Origin: Lentzea sp. NBRC 105346
Lineage (GTDB): Bacteria; Actinomycetota; Actinomycetes; Mycobacteriales; Pseudonocardiaceae
Direction: 5' to 3'
Length of the DNA: 64,000 bases
Assembly (NCBI RefSeq): GCF_030269605.1
Contig: NZ_BSTQ01000026.1
Coordinates: forward strand, 23,823-87,822
Position numbers and translations under genes: made by a program. The notes under the pieces were generated by a model, which saw only the letters and a program-made list of their open reading frames with translations, was not told the DNA's origin and did not search any database. Each line of letters starts with the position of its first letter. The stretch's first letter is position 1. Shown here piece by piece: positions 49,281 to 57,989 of this stretch.

Positions 49281-50363
49281 TCAGCCGGTGAGCTGGACGA
49301 CGTAGGCGCCCAGGTCAGGGCCGCCGATGGTTCCGGTGGTGGGGATCAGGCCCTGGACGAAGTAACCGTTGACGCACTTGTCCGAGCCCTTGCAGTCGTT
49401 GTTCTTGTTCAGCCAGTCCGACTCGCTGAAGCCGGGCAGGTGGTACCCGGTGACGACGAACCCGGCGAAGCCGATCAGCGTGTAGGTGCCGTTGGTGCCG
49501 TTCTCGGTCACCTTCGAGTAGATCGGCACGTACACGATCTGCTTGTTCTGCCAGGCGTTCTGCAGCGCGGTCTTGCACTGGTTGCCAGCGGAGGCGCCGG
49601 TGTCCGCGCTGTAGGTGTTGTTGTTGATCAGCACCGAGCAGTCGCCGTTGTCGTCGACCCAGCCGAACATGCCGGGACCGTCCGAGCCGGCCGGGGCGCC
49701 CGAGCAACCGGTCGCCGAGGTCGTGGTGTGCAGCTTCAGCACCTGGTCCGCGGACTGCGGGGGAGTGGCGGGCGGAGCGGGGGCGAAGGCCGTGCCGTTC
49801 GATGTCGCCTGCATCCACTCGCAGAACGAGATCGTCATCGCGACCGTGGTCGCGGTCTTCGGTGGTCCCCAGGCGGCACGGGCGCAGGCGAGCACCTTTG
49901 TCCCGTCGTAGGAATCGTTACCCGCCAGCATTCTCGCGAACTCGCCGGGCAGCAGCGTGGAGCCGTCCGCGGTCTTGGTGGACGTGTGCACGTCGACGTA
50001 CTTCGTGCCCGCCTTCGGTGTCGTGGGACAGTCGACCATTTGACCGGTCGAAGTGGAACACGCGGGAAGCACACCGAATCCGTCGTAGCCGCACACCGTG
50101 TCCACATTGGACTTGCTGTCCTTCGCGTTGGCGTTCGCGTAGGTGTTCGCCTTGCCGGGCAAGCAGGTCGAGGCGCCGGCGGCGCAGCCCCGGGCCACCG
50201 CGATGGCCCCCGCGTCCGCGCCGTTCTGCAGCTCGGCGCGCTCCTGGTGGAGCAGGCCGACGTCCACGACGAGAGCGCCCATGCCGAGCAGCACGCAGCC
50301 CCCGATCAGGATGCCGACGAGGACGCCCACGGCGCCGCGGTCGTCGGTCCTCAGGCTTCGCAT
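49281..50363 (-). CDS. tadG: TadG-like pilus-associated protein
   Basis: 360 residues from ATG 50363, inside the last codons of tadE. The start DDRGAVGVLVGILIGGCVLL with a pseudopilin-like helix fits the TadG-like Flp assembly domain (LLHQERAELQNGADAGAIAV, then ARGCAAG). The long external part contains many cysteines (at least ten), likely disulfide-bonded, and no enzymatic motif. A minor pilin or adhesin-like tip component is a fair guess. Confidence 0.8.
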   Translation of the reverse strand: MRSLRTDDRGAVGVLVGILIGGCVLLGMGALVVDVGLLHQERAELQNGADAGAIAVARGCAAGASTCLPGKANTYANANAKDSKSNVDTVCGYDGFGVLPACSTSTGQMVDCPTTPKAGTKYVDVHTSTKTADGSTLLPGEFARMLAGNDSYDGTKVLACARAAWGPPKTATTVAMTISFCEWMQATSNGTAFAPAPPATPPQSADQVLKLHTTTSATGCSGAPAGSDGPGMFGWVDDNGDCSVLINNNTYSADTGASAGNQCKTALQNAWQNKQIVYVPIYSKVTENGTNGTYTLIGFAGFVVTGYHLPGFSESDWLNKNNDCKGSDKCVNGYFVQGLIPTTGTIGGPDLGAYVVQLTG

Positions 50364-50752
50364 GGCATGACTCCCTTGGCGGTGAGCGTGATCGGGTCGC
50401 CGAGTCCGCCGCCGCCGAACAGGGAGGCGATGCCTCCGACGGGCGTGACGAACTCGAACGTGTAGGTCGTCTGCACCGTCGCGTCGGAGCTCGGCGTCGG
50501 CGTCCCGGGACAGGCCGTCACCGAGACGTTCACATCGCTCAGACCCGTTGCGGCGCTTTGGGTTTTCGACACGACGTTGGGTTGCTTCAGCGAGGCGAGG
50601 CGTGCGCCCTCCCGCGCCGCTTGGGTGATCGTGATCTGCGCGTTGAGCGCGCGGCCGAAGTCGATGATGCCGAAGATCAGCAGGAGCAGGAGCGGCATCA
50701 GCAGGGCGAGCTCCACGGCGGCCGCACCGCGGTCGGTACTGCGCTTTCTCAT
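50351..50752 (-). CDS. tadE: TadE-like minor pseudopilin
   Basis: 133 residues from ATG 50752. The TadE signature TDRGAAAVELALLMPLLLLL then IFGIIDFGRALNAQI includes the Glu at +5 after the Gly-Ala cleavage site. It is a substrate for the prepilin peptidase encoded at 51329. Its ribosome-binding site GGGAG follows a strong hairpin by three bases. Confidence 0.88.
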   Translation of the reverse strand: MRKRSTDRGAAAVELALLMPLLLLLIFGIIDFGRALNAQITITQAAREGARLASLKQPNVVSKTQSAATGLSDVNVSVTACPGTPTPSSDATVQTTYTFEFVTPVGGIASLFGGGGLGDPITLTAKGVMPCEA

Positions 50753-50764
50753 GTCCACTCCCTT

Positions 50765-50796
50765 GTGCGGCGGCCGGGGGAGACCGGCCGCCGCAC
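50765..50796 (-). promoter_or_regulatory. Perfect hairpin between flp and tadE
   Basis: Arms of 13 bp, GTGCGGCGGCCGG (50765-50777) and 50784-50796, enclose a 6-bp loop. In the transcript it ends 3 bases before the tadE ribosome-binding site. There is no T-tract. It could limit read-through from flp or protect the flp mRNA end, making major pilin more abundant than the assembly proteins. Confidence 0.75.
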
Positions 50797-50921
50797 GGCT
50801 GGTTACGGGTCGCTCGCGATGTGGTTCCGACTTCGGTGAAGACCCCTTCCAGGCCTTCACCGACCGCGATGACGGCGCGGGTGGCGCCGTACGAGCAGAG
50901 GGATGCCGGAGACCGACGGGC

Positions 50922-51128
50922 TCACGAGCAGGTGCCACCGAGCTTGGTGCAGACCAGGTCGAACTTGGTGTCGAGCGCGGTGCCGATGCCGGTGACAGCG
51001 GCGATGATGACGATGGCGATCAGCGCGACCATCAGGCCGTACTCGACTGCGGTGGCGCCGCGGTCGTTCATCTTGCGAACTGGAGAGGTGAGGAACTCCT
51101 GAGCGCGGAGGTACAGGTAGAGCAACAT
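50922..51128 (-). CDS. flp: Flp-type major pilin precursor
   Basis: 68 residues from ATG 51128. A leader of 24 residues ends DRG, then A-T-A-V-E-Y-G-L with Glu at +5, followed by the hydrophobic helix MVALIAIVIIAAVTGIG. Two cysteines near the end (C-x6-C, LVCTKLGGTC) may close a loop. It is the first gene of the minus-strand tad operon and probably the pilus subunit. Confidence 0.9.
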   Translation of the reverse strand: MLLYLYLRAQEFLTSPVRKMNDRGATAVEYGLMVALIAIVIIAAVTGIGTALDTKFDLVCTKLGGTCS

Positions 51129-51328
51129 TTCGTTCTCCTAGGGGGAGTCCGACTTGGACGTCGAGAACTCTCCGTGATCGACGCGCGGCTCGGTATCGGA
51201 CGAAGGGTTGTAACGAACATGCAGGTCCGGATGACATGTCGGTCGATTGGAGGACAAGCGGCGCCGATCGGTCAGAACTGCTGCTGTCACGTTCCGTCGC
51301 GGTAGTTCGGTGCGTACCGTCCCGTCGC

Positions 51329-51937
51329 ATGACTGCTTTGTGGGCTGCGGGCGGAGCGCTCGCCGGTGTGGGTGCCGGTGTCGCGCTGCGCGGCCCCGTG
51401 TCCCGGTTCACCCGCGTGGGCTGGGTGTTCCTGCTGGTGTCGGCGGTGGTCGTCGCGGCGCTCGCGGCGCGGTTCGCCGGTTCGGTGGAGGTGCTCGCGT
51501 TCGCGACTCTCGGCGCGCTGGGCGTGGCCCTCGCGTTCATCGACGCGGCCGTGGAGCGGCTACCGGACGTGCTGACGTTGCCCGCTTACCCGATCGTGGT
51601 GGGGCTGCTGGCCGTCGCCGCCGTCGTGTCCGGGCGGTTGGACACGTTGTGGCGGGCGCTGCTCGGTGGTCTGGTGCTGTTCGTCTTCTACTTCGCTCTG
51701 GGCGCGGTGCGGCCCGGTGATCTGGGTGGCGGAGACGTGAAGCTGGCCGGCGTGCTCGGCGTCGGGCTGGCGTGGCTCGGCTGGCAGTCGCTCGCTCTGG
51801 GGGCGGCGCTGGGATTCGTGCTGTCCGCCGTGGTGTCGCTGGTGTTGCTGGCGGCGCGACGGATCACGCTGCGAAGCCAGTTGCCGTTCGGGCCGTTCAT
51901 GCTCGCCGGAGCTCTGGTGGCGGTGTTGCTCAGTTAG
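51329..51937 (+). CDS. tadV: A24-type prepilin peptidase TadV/CpaA
   Basis: 202 residues from ATG 51329. Several membrane helices carry the two aspartates of type IV prepilin peptidases: FIDAAVERLPDVLTLP and GDLGGGDVKLAGVLG. It lacks the N-methylation domain, as TadV proteins do. It would mature Flp and the TadE/TadG pseudopilins. It is divergent from flp; the 200 bp between them should hold both promoters. Confidence 0.88.
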   Translation: MTALWAAGGALAGVGAGVALRGPVSRFTRVGWVFLLVSAVVVAALAARFAGSVEVLAFATLGALGVALAFIDAAVERLPDVLTLPAYPIVVGLLAVAAVVSGRLDTLWRALLGGLVLFVFYFALGAVRPGDLGGGDVKLAGVLGVGLAWLGWQSLALGAALGFVLSAVVSLVLLAARRITLRSQLPFGPFMLAGALVAVLLS

Positions 51938-51943
51938 CCCAGT

Positions 51944-52816
51944 TCAACGCAGCCAGGCCCGCCAGGTGGGGAGCAGGGTGGCCAGGAGTTCCATCGGGGC
52001 TTCGACGTTCGGCGAGTGCGCCGCACCTGGGATCACCGCGAAGTCCGCGTCGAGGCGTTCGGCCATGTCGCGTTGGCTGGCCGGGCTCCAGGCGTCGTCC
52101 AGGTCGCCGCAGACGACCAGCGCCGGAGTGCCCTTCGCGCGCAGAGTTCGGCCCAGTTTCGCTACCAGGTCCGGTTCGTGGCGCAGGCCGTTGCCCATGC
52201 CGATGAAGCCCACGGCCGGGGAGGCCAGCCAGCGGGTCTTCAGGAACTCCTTGAGCTCCTCGGGTTGTTCGGCGTACTTCGGGTTCGCTGCGCTGCGGAG
52301 TTCCTGGAGTTTGTGCGTGCCCTCAACGCCTTGCGTGGCGATGATCTGTTCGCCGATGTCCAGGGCTGTGCGGCGTTCTCCCGCTGGGAGTTCCGATGGG
52401 CCTGAGGAGAGCAGGGTCAGGCCTGCGATCGGTGCGCCGGCCAGGACGGCCGCGCGGGCTACCAGGCCTCCGTAGGAGTGGCCCAGGAGGAGGACTCTGC
52501 GGCCCTCGGCGGCCAGCTTCTCGACCAGTTCGGCGAGCGATGCGCCCAGGCCCGCGGGGCGGTACTCGGCTTCGGTGTCCGGGCCTGGGGACTCGTACTG
52601 GCCCGGGAGGTCGATCGCCACTACCTCGAAGCCGGCGTCGGCTATGCCGTCCAGCATCGGGGCGAAGTCCTCTTTGGAACCTGTGTACCCGGGGACCAGC
52701 AGCACGGTCGCCTTCAGGGCGTCACCCACGGCCGGGGCGCGCAGTGCGGCCACGGGGCCGTAGCGGCCGGGAAGGTCGACGCGTTCGGCGCGGTGCGGGG
52801 TGATCTGCGAGTACAC
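51944..52816 (-). CDS. Alpha/beta hydrolase
   Basis: 290 residues from GTG 52816; GTG 52852 is also open and neither has a clear ribosome-binding site. Nucleophile elbow GHSYGG, oxyanion region LLVPGYTGSKEDF, acid in VVCGDLDDAWSP and His in IPGAAHSPNVEAP. The fold is that of esterase or haloperoxidase-like serine hydrolases. The substrate is unknown. It ends 6 bp from the convergent tadV gene. Confidence 0.82.
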   Translation of the reverse strand: MYSQITPHRAERVDLPGRYGPVAALRAPAVGDALKATVLLVPGYTGSKEDFAPMLDGIADAGFEVVAIDLPGQYESPGPDTEAEYRPAGLGASLAELVEKLAAEGRRVLLLGHSYGGLVARAAVLAGAPIAGLTLLSSGPSELPAGERRTALDIGEQIIATQGVEGTHKLQELRSAANPKYAEQPEELKEFLKTRWLASPAVGFIGMGNGLRHEPDLVAKLGRTLRAKGTPALVVCGDLDDAWSPASQRDMAERLDADFAVIPGAAHSPNVEAPMELLATLLPTWRAWLR

Positions 52817-52873
52817 GATGGAACTATCGCAGCGCGGTTCGCGATTCGCCACGCAGTGTCGCGAGAACCACCC

Positions 52874-54157
52874 CTAGCGCAGGGCCACCAGGGTCTTGCC
52901 GCGCTGCTCCAGCACCACCGGGCCCACCGTGGCCATCTGGACCGGGCCGGTGTAGCCGTCGCGGTTCACCGGGATCGTGCCGACCTCGGCGCCGGTCTGC
53001 TGGTCGTAGACCTTCAGGCCGGTGCGCACCGGGATCAGGATGCGGCCCGCCAGCGTCGTGCCCGGCCCCAGCGTGTCCTTGACCGTCCACATCGGAGCCA
53101 GCGTCTCGGTGTTGAGCGCCACGGTGCGGGAACCGGTGTGCCAGAACACGTGCGACGCGGTGACCGTGACGGGTGTGACCAGGCCGGCCGGGTCCTTGAT
53201 GTCGCTGTTCGGGACGTCGACCGGGTACTCGCCCAGCTGGCCGCCGTTCTCGGCGTCGAAGACGACCAGGCGGGCCGGGTTGGGGAGCGCGACCGCCACG
53301 AAACGGGCGGTCACGGCCACCACCTGGGCGCCGTGGGTGCCTACTACGACGCTGGCGAACACCTTGGGCTCGTCGGCCTTTTCCGGGTTCGGCTTCAGGA
53401 CGGTGATGCGGTCGTCCACGTCGTCGGGGCAGCGTTCCAGGACTGCGAACCTGCCGCCCGTTACCGCGAACGAGCCGAAAGTGCAGCCGGTGCGCGGTTG
53501 CTTGCCGGGGTTCACGATGGCGCGCAGCTGGCCGTACTCCAGGGAGCGCACCAGGTCGTCCCGGCGGTAGACCTCAACGAACTTCGAGCCCGTGGTGATC
53601 ACGTGCGAGCCCTCGTCGAGCAGGCGCGTGCCCAGCTCGGCGTCGCCGTTGCGCTGGGCTCGGCGTTCGCCCGTCGCGCCGTCCAGGGTGGAGATTTCCG
53701 AGCAGTTGTCTTCCTTGCGGTAGGCCGCGATGGCGCGGCCCCACGCCGTCGACACCGTGCACAGCTGCAGGTCGCGCGTGTAGCTCCACCGGGACTCGCC
53801 GGTCAGCGGGTCGCGGCCGGCCACCTCGCCGCCGTTGCCCGTGACCACGGTGGAGTCGACCACCACCGGCGTCTGCGTCGAGTCGCTCGGCATTCGCCAC
53901 ACCTCCGCCAGAGACGGCGGCAGCGCGTTGACCGGCGGGAGCTCCGGGACGGACGACGAGCCCGTCACGGACGTCGTGCCGCGCGCGTCGCTGTTCAGCC
54001 AGACGACCAGGGCGGCCACGAGTACGCCGACGGTGATCAGTGCCACCGCGGCGTAGTCCGCCCTGGTTCGCCACGTTCTGGCTGGTGGGCGTGGCTGGAC
54101 TGACCCGCCTTCGGGGTCGTCCAGCACGTCCTCGAGGTCGGCGATGTCGGAAGACAT
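52874..54157 (-). CDS. Membrane-anchored PQQ-like beta-propeller protein (Rv3212-like)
   Basis: 427 residues from ATG 54157. Acidic cytoplasmic start (SSDIADLEDVLDDPEGG), one membrane helix (about 36-54) and then an external domain of repeated strands resembling PQQ-type propeller blades (VVTGNGGEVAGRDPLTGESR; LVVFDAENGGQLG; LKVYDQQTGAEVGTIP). It is encoded 5 bp after rhlE, the same pairing as Rv3211-Rv3212. Function unknown. Confidence 0.8.
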   Translation of the reverse strand: MSSDIADLEDVLDDPEGGSVQPRPPARTWRTRADYAAVALITVGVLVAALVVWLNSDARGTTSVTGSSSVPELPPVNALPPSLAEVWRMPSDSTQTPVVVDSTVVTGNGGEVAGRDPLTGESRWSYTRDLQLCTVSTAWGRAIAAYRKEDNCSEISTLDGATGERRAQRNGDAELGTRLLDEGSHVITTGSKFVEVYRRDDLVRSLEYGQLRAIVNPGKQPRTGCTFGSFAVTGGRFAVLERCPDDVDDRITVLKPNPEKADEPKVFASVVVGTHGAQVVAVTARFVAVALPNPARLVVFDAENGGQLGEYPVDVPNSDIKDPAGLVTPVTVTASHVFWHTGSRTVALNTETLAPMWTVKDTLGPGTTLAGRILIPVRTGLKVYDQQTGAEVGTIPVNRDGYTGPVQMATVGPVVLEQRGKTLVALR

Positions 54158-54162
54158 GGCCC

Positions 54163-55767
54163 TTAGTCTGCCGAAGGCGCGGTCTGATCCGCGTTGGCCC
54201 TCCGGCGACGACGGCGGCGGGGCTTGTCGGACGCCGGCGTTTCGGCCGACGTCTGCTGCGGCTGCTCGGCCTCGCCCTCGACCGGGACGCCCGCGCGGCT
54301 GCGACGGCGCGTCCGCCTCGGACGGGACTCCTCCTTGGAGCCCGACTCCGGCGTCGGGGCGTGCTCGGCGGAACCACCCGCGCCGGTGCGGCTGCGCCTG
54401 CTGCGCTTGCGCGGCTTGCGGTCCAGCTTCTCCTCCGGCTCGGCGTCCAGTCCGGCCCGTGTGCGCAGGCCGAGCGGCAGCCGCCCGGTCGAGCCCGACG
54501 GGATGTCCAGGTCGCTGAACAGGTGGTCCGACGTCGAGTAGGTCTCGACCGGCTCGGGCTTGCCGAGGTTGAGGGCGTCGCTGATCATCTTCCAGCGCGC
54601 CTCCTCGTCCCAGTCGACGAACGTCACGGCGACACCTGTGCGGCCCGCGCGGCCGGTCCGGCCGATGCGGTGGACGTAGGCCTTCTCGTCCTCGGGGCAC
54701 TGGTAGTTGATGACGTGCGTGACGTCGTCGATGTCGATGCCGCGCGCGGCGACGTCGGTCGCGACCAGCACGTCGACCTTGCCCGTGCGGAACGCGCGCA
54801 GAGCCTTCTCGCGCCCGCCCTGCCCCAGGTCGCCGTGCACCGCGGCGACCGCGAAGCCACGCTCGGCCAGGTCGTCCGCGATCTTCTGCGCGGTCCGCTT
54901 GGTGCGCGCGAAGATCATCGACAGGCCACGGTCACGCGCCTGCAGCATGCGGGCGAGCATCTCGGTCTTGTCCATCGAGTGCGCGCGGTACACGAACTGC
55001 TTCGTGCGCTCGTGGATCGCGCCCGCGTCGTTCTCCTCGGCCCGGATGTGCGTGGGCTGGTTGAGGAACGTGCGGGCCAGCGTGATGATCGGGCCCGGCA
55101 TGGTCGCCGAGAACAGCATGGTCTGCCGCTCGTCCGGAACCATGGTCAGGATGCGCTCGATGTCGGGCAGGAAGCCCAGGTCGAGCATCTCGTCGGCCTC
55201 GTCCAGCACCAGGCTGCGGACCTTGCCGAGCACCAGGTGGCGCTGTTCGGCCAGGTCCAGCAGCCGGCCGGGGGTACCGATGACCACGTCGACGCCCTTG
55301 CGCAGCGCGGCGATCTGCTGCTCGTAGGGGCGGCCGCCGTAGATGGACGTGACGCGCACGCCCAGGTGCTTCGACGCGTCGGTGAGGTCGTGGGTGACCT
55401 GGAGACACAGCTCACGGGTGGGAACCACCACAAGGGCCTGCGGGGTGCCGTCGCCAGGCGTGATGACGCGCTGCAACAGCGGCACGCCGAAGCCGAGCGT
55501 CTTGCCCGTTCCGGTGCGCGCCTGACCGATCACGTCGTCGCCCGCGAGCGCGATCGGGAGGGTCAGCTCCTGGATCGCGAAGGTTCGTTCGATGCCTGCC
55601 TCGTTCAGCGCCCGGACGATCTCGGGGCGCACCCCCAGCTCGGCGAACGTGGGGGCTTCGTCGCTTACCGGGGCGTCTGCCAGCAGCGGGTGCGACGTGT
55701 CTTCTTCCGGTACTCCGGCCTCGCTGTGTTCCAGCGCGACCGGGTCGAGATGTGCTTCAGCGGTCAG
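54163..55767 (-). CDS. rhlE: DEAD-box RNA helicase RhlE, probable CTG start
   Basis: Motifs: ARTGTGKT, PTRELC, DEAD, SAT and HRIGRTGRAG, with an Arg-rich C-terminal tail for RNA contact. The first conventional start (GTG 55632, 489 residues) would cut off the aromatic residue of the Q motif, which lies in PTFAELGV before it. The frame is open back to a TGA at about 55785 and offers only CTG codons. CTG 55767, about 10 bp behind AGAGAGG, gives 534 residues and the start LTAEAHLDPVALEH. It unwinds structured RNA. Confidence 0.85.
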   Translation of the reverse strand: MTAEAHLDPVALEHSEAGVPEEDTSHPLLADAPVSDEAPTFAELGVRPEIVRALNEAGIERTFAIQELTLPIALAGDDVIGQARTGTGKTLGFGVPLLQRVITPGDGTPQALVVVPTRELCLQVTHDLTDASKHLGVRVTSIYGGRPYEQQIAALRKGVDVVIGTPGRLLDLAEQRHLVLGKVRSLVLDEADEMLDLGFLPDIERILTMVPDERQTMLFSATMPGPIITLARTFLNQPTHIRAEENDAGAIHERTKQFVYRAHSMDKTEMLARMLQARDRGLSMIFARTKRTAQKIADDLAERGFAVAAVHGDLGQGGREKALRAFRTGKVDVLVATDVAARGIDIDDVTHVINYQCPEDEKAYVHRIGRTGRAGRTGVAVTFVDWDEEARWKMISDALNLGKPEPVETYSTSDHLFSDLDIPSGSTGRLPLGLRTRAGLDAEPEEKLDRKPRKRSRRSRTGAGGSAEHAPTPESGSKEESRPRRTRRRSRAGVPVEGEAEQPQQTSAETPASDKPRRRRRRRANADQTAPSAD

Positions 55768-55972
55768 GTTGATCAGCCTCTCTCAGCCAGCGCGCACCGC
55801 CCTGGTCTGGGCCTCTCGACCGCGCTTCTCTCAACAGCTGCGGGAAAGGTGTGCACGCACCATATTCATGCGCCGCGCAGCGTGTGGACCAGCCCTTGCT
55901 GGGCCCTATATCACGCCGGGCGTCGGCCACAGTCTACCTGGCGAGACGCTTCTGGCCATTAGGCTTCGTCAC

Positions 55973-56614
55973 ATGGGTGTTGCGGAGGGTGTTGTCGATC
56001 TTCTAGGTGCGCTCGCGTACGGCGAGCTCTCGGCGTTCGACCGCATGACAGAGGACTCGCGAGAGGCTCCCACGCTGGCCGGCCGCGCCGCGCTGGCGCA
56101 GATGGCCGCGGCCGAGATCGGGCACTTCACGTTGCTGCAGAAGCACCTGGCGGCCGAGGGCGTCAAGGTCGAGGACGCGATGGCGCCGTTCGTGCAGGGC
56201 TTCGACGCGTTCCACGAGAGCACCAAGCCGAAATCGTGGCTGGAATCACTCGTCAAGGCCTACGTCGGCGACGGGCTGGCGGCCGACTTCTACCGCGAGG
56301 TGGCCGAGTGGCTCGACGAGCCGACCAAGGAGCTGGTGCTCGCCGTGCTCGCCGACACGGGCCACTCCGCGTTCGCTGAGCGCGAAGTTCTGTCGGCGGT
56401 CGAGTCGGATCCGCGGGTGCGCGACCGGCTCGCGTTGTGGGGCCGCCGGCTGCTCGGCGAGGCGTTGACGCAGGCCCAGTACGTGGTGGCCGAGCGCGAC
56501 CCGCTCGCCGAGCTGATCGTGCACGGCTCCGGCGACCTCGCCGGGATCGCGGCGCTCTTCCGGCGGCTGCAGCAGAGCCATGCGCGGCGGATGTCGCAGC
56601 TCGGTCTCGGCTAG
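55973..56614 (+). CDS. Ferritin-like fold protein (Rv3210c-like, MiaE-related)
   Basis: 213 residues from ATG 55973. Four-helix-bundle pattern with acidic/His positions suitable for metal (AYGELSAFDRMTEDS; MAAAEIGHFTLLQKHL; DTGHSAFAEREVL). From memory such proteins are annotated as tRNA-hydroxylase-like in actinobacteria, but the full diiron EX2H pairs are not all evident, so activity is uncertain. It is divergent from rhlE; the 205 bp between them hold no other ORF. Confidence 0.75.
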   Translation: MGVAEGVVDLLGALAYGELSAFDRMTEDSREAPTLAGRAALAQMAAAEIGHFTLLQKHLAAEGVKVEDAMAPFVQGFDAFHESTKPKSWLESLVKAYVGDGLAADFYREVAEWLDEPTKELVLAVLADTGHSAFAEREVLSAVESDPRVRDRLALWGRRLLGEALTQAQYVVAERDPLAELIVHGSGDLAGIAALFRRLQQSHARRMSQLGLG

Positions 56615-56658
56615 TGTTTGCGATCAGAGAGTCTTTTTGAGCACGCACGGAGGTCAGC

Positions 56659-56883
56659 GTGGAGGTCAGGATCGGCGTCGTGGAGAGCCCACGCGAGCTC
56701 GTCGTGACCAGCGGTCTCACCCCGGACGAGGTCGAGGCACTGGTGAACGACGCGGTGCAGGGCAAGTCCGGTGTGCTGACGCTGGTGGACCAGAAGGGCG
56801 CGCGCTTCGTGATCCCCGCGAGCCGGGTCGCCTACGTGGAGATCGGCCCGCAGGACTCGCGCAAGGTCGGCTTCACCGCATAA
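56659..56883 (+). CDS. DUF3107 family small protein
   Basis: 74 residues from GTG 56659, with GGAGG 5 bp upstream. The start VEVRIGVVESPRELVVTSGL and the end SRVAYVEIGPQDSRKVGF fit DUF3107, the counterpart of Rv3208A (TB9.4). A small alpha/beta protein of unknown role, highly conserved among actinobacteria. Probably co-transcribed with the ferritin-like gene 44 bp upstream and ended by the hairpin behind it. Confidence 0.85.
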   Translation: MEVRIGVVESPRELVVTSGLTPDEVEALVNDAVQGKSGVLTLVDQKGARFVIPASRVAYVEIGPQDSRKVGFTA

Positions 56884-56893
56884 GCCAGTTGCC

Positions 56894-56940
56894 ATGAGGG
56901 GAGCTTTGCAAGCGGTCAGCGCTTGCAAAGCTCCCCTCAT
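56894..56940. terminator. Hairpin with GTCAG loop, copy 2
   Basis: Perfect 21-bp arms at 56894-56914 and 56920-56940, starting ATGAGGGGAGCTTTGC, with loop GTCAG. It lies between the convergent DUF3107 and DUF4873 genes and would act as a bidirectional terminator. Its stem differs from the copy at 13140 by an A:T for C:G exchange on both arms. Confidence 0.85.
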
Positions 56941-56945
56941 AGCGT

Positions 56946-57242
56946 TCAGGCCGGGGTGAACGGGGGCGTGGAGATGCCGCCTACTCGGTAGCGGCCCCAG
57001 GGGTCGGGGTCGGTCAGGGTGCCGGTCGCCTCGCCCTCGGGCGTGCGCAGCACGGCCGACCGGGCGCCTGCCTCCACCAGTGCGGTGACCTGCGCGTTCT
57101 CGGTGATCCGGCCGTACCAGTGGTACCGGCCGTCGATCGGCTGGAAGAAGCCGCGCAGATCGACCTGGACGGGCACCTCTTCGGTCTCGAAGACGAGCGT
57201 CGCCTCGCCCGTGTAGCCCTCTTCCGGATGCTCGTCGCTCAT
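56946..57242 (-). CDS. DUF4873-like small protein
   Basis: 98 residues from ATG 57242, which shares one base with the TetR stop (TGATG). The sequence EEGYTGEATLVFETEEVPVQ followed by VDLRGFFQPIDGRYHWYG is the DUF4873 pattern, a beta-rich domain otherwise found at the end of some monooxygenases. Coupled to the TetR gene, and thus perhaps linked to the divergent oxygenase. Function unknown. Confidence 0.75.
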   Translation of the reverse strand: MSDEHPEEGYTGEATLVFETEEVPVQVDLRGFFQPIDGRYHWYGRITENAQVTALVEAGARSAVLRTPEGEATGTLTDPDPWGRYRVGGISTPPFTPA

Positions 57243-57925
57243 CAGTCCACCAATCGCAGCGGGGTCAGCGGTCGTTCCGGGTCGGCCTTCACGCCGGCCG
57301 AACGCAGCAGCCCGTCCACGGCGTGCCAGATGATCGTGGCCAGGTAGTCGCTCAGGCTCTCCCGCGACATCGACTGGCGGTCCAGCCACCAGTCACCCGC
57401 GTTCTGCACCATCCCGACCAGCGCGTGCGCCCACGGCTCGGCACCGCCGGAGTCCATTTCGAACGCCCGCAGGTAGTCGCCGAGGATGCGGGCCAGGTTC
57501 GAGGCGATGAGCTGTTTGTCCTCGTAGACCACATCCTTCTCCACCGGACGGTCCACAAAGGAGCCACGCACGACGAACCGGTAGAGGTTCGGGTTCTCCT
57601 CGATCACCGTCAGGTACGCGTCGACGATCCGCCGGATCCGGTCGCGGATCGGGCCCTCCTCGGCGATCGCCGGGCCCAGCCGGTCCATCAGCATCTCGGT
57701 GCCGCGCTGCCCGACCGCGAGGTACAGGTCCGACTTGTCCGCGAAGTGCCGGTAGAGCACGGGCTTGCTGACGCCCGCCTCGGCCGCGATGTCGTCCATC
57801 CCGACGTCGGGCCCGAGCCGGGCGACCGCCCTGATCGTGGCCTCGACGAACTCGGCCCGGCGGGCCTCGCGATGGCCCTTCCAGCGCTCGCGCCGAGCGT
57901 CCGGCCCCTTGACAGTGCGTGCCAT
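57242..57925 (-). CDS. TetR-family regulator
   Basis: 227 residues from ATG 57925. The DNA-binding domain is DDIAAEAGVSKPVLYRHFAD at about 44-63. The C-terminal domain holds a hydrophobic pocket typical of lipid- or drug-sensing members. It is divergent from the AurF-like oxygenase, with inverted repeats between them, so autorepression and repression of the oxygenase operon are likely. Confidence 0.85.
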   Translation of the reverse strand: MARTVKGPDARRERWKGHREARRAEFVEATIRAVARLGPDVGMDDIAAEAGVSKPVLYRHFADKSDLYLAVGQRGTEMLMDRLGPAIAEEGPIRDRIRRIVDAYLTVIEENPNLYRFVVRGSFVDRPVEKDVVYEDKQLIASNLARILGDYLRAFEMDSGGAEPWAHALVGMVQNAGDWWLDRQSMSRESLSDYLATIIWHAVDGLLRSAGVKADPERPLTPLRLVD

Positions 57926-57944
57926 GTGTCGCACGCTACCAGAA

Positions 57945-57971
57945 GTAACCGTTACCTCAAGTAACACTTAC
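57945..57971. promoter_or_regulatory. Candidate TetR operators
   Basis: GTAAC-C-GTTAC at 57945-57955 is a perfect palindrome with one central base. GTAACACTTAC at 57961-57971 is an imperfect second copy, starting 16 bp on. They fill the 64-bp gap between the divergent TetR and oxygenase starts. Confidence 0.7.
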
Positions 57972-57989
57972 GTCGGGGAGGCGCTGCCA

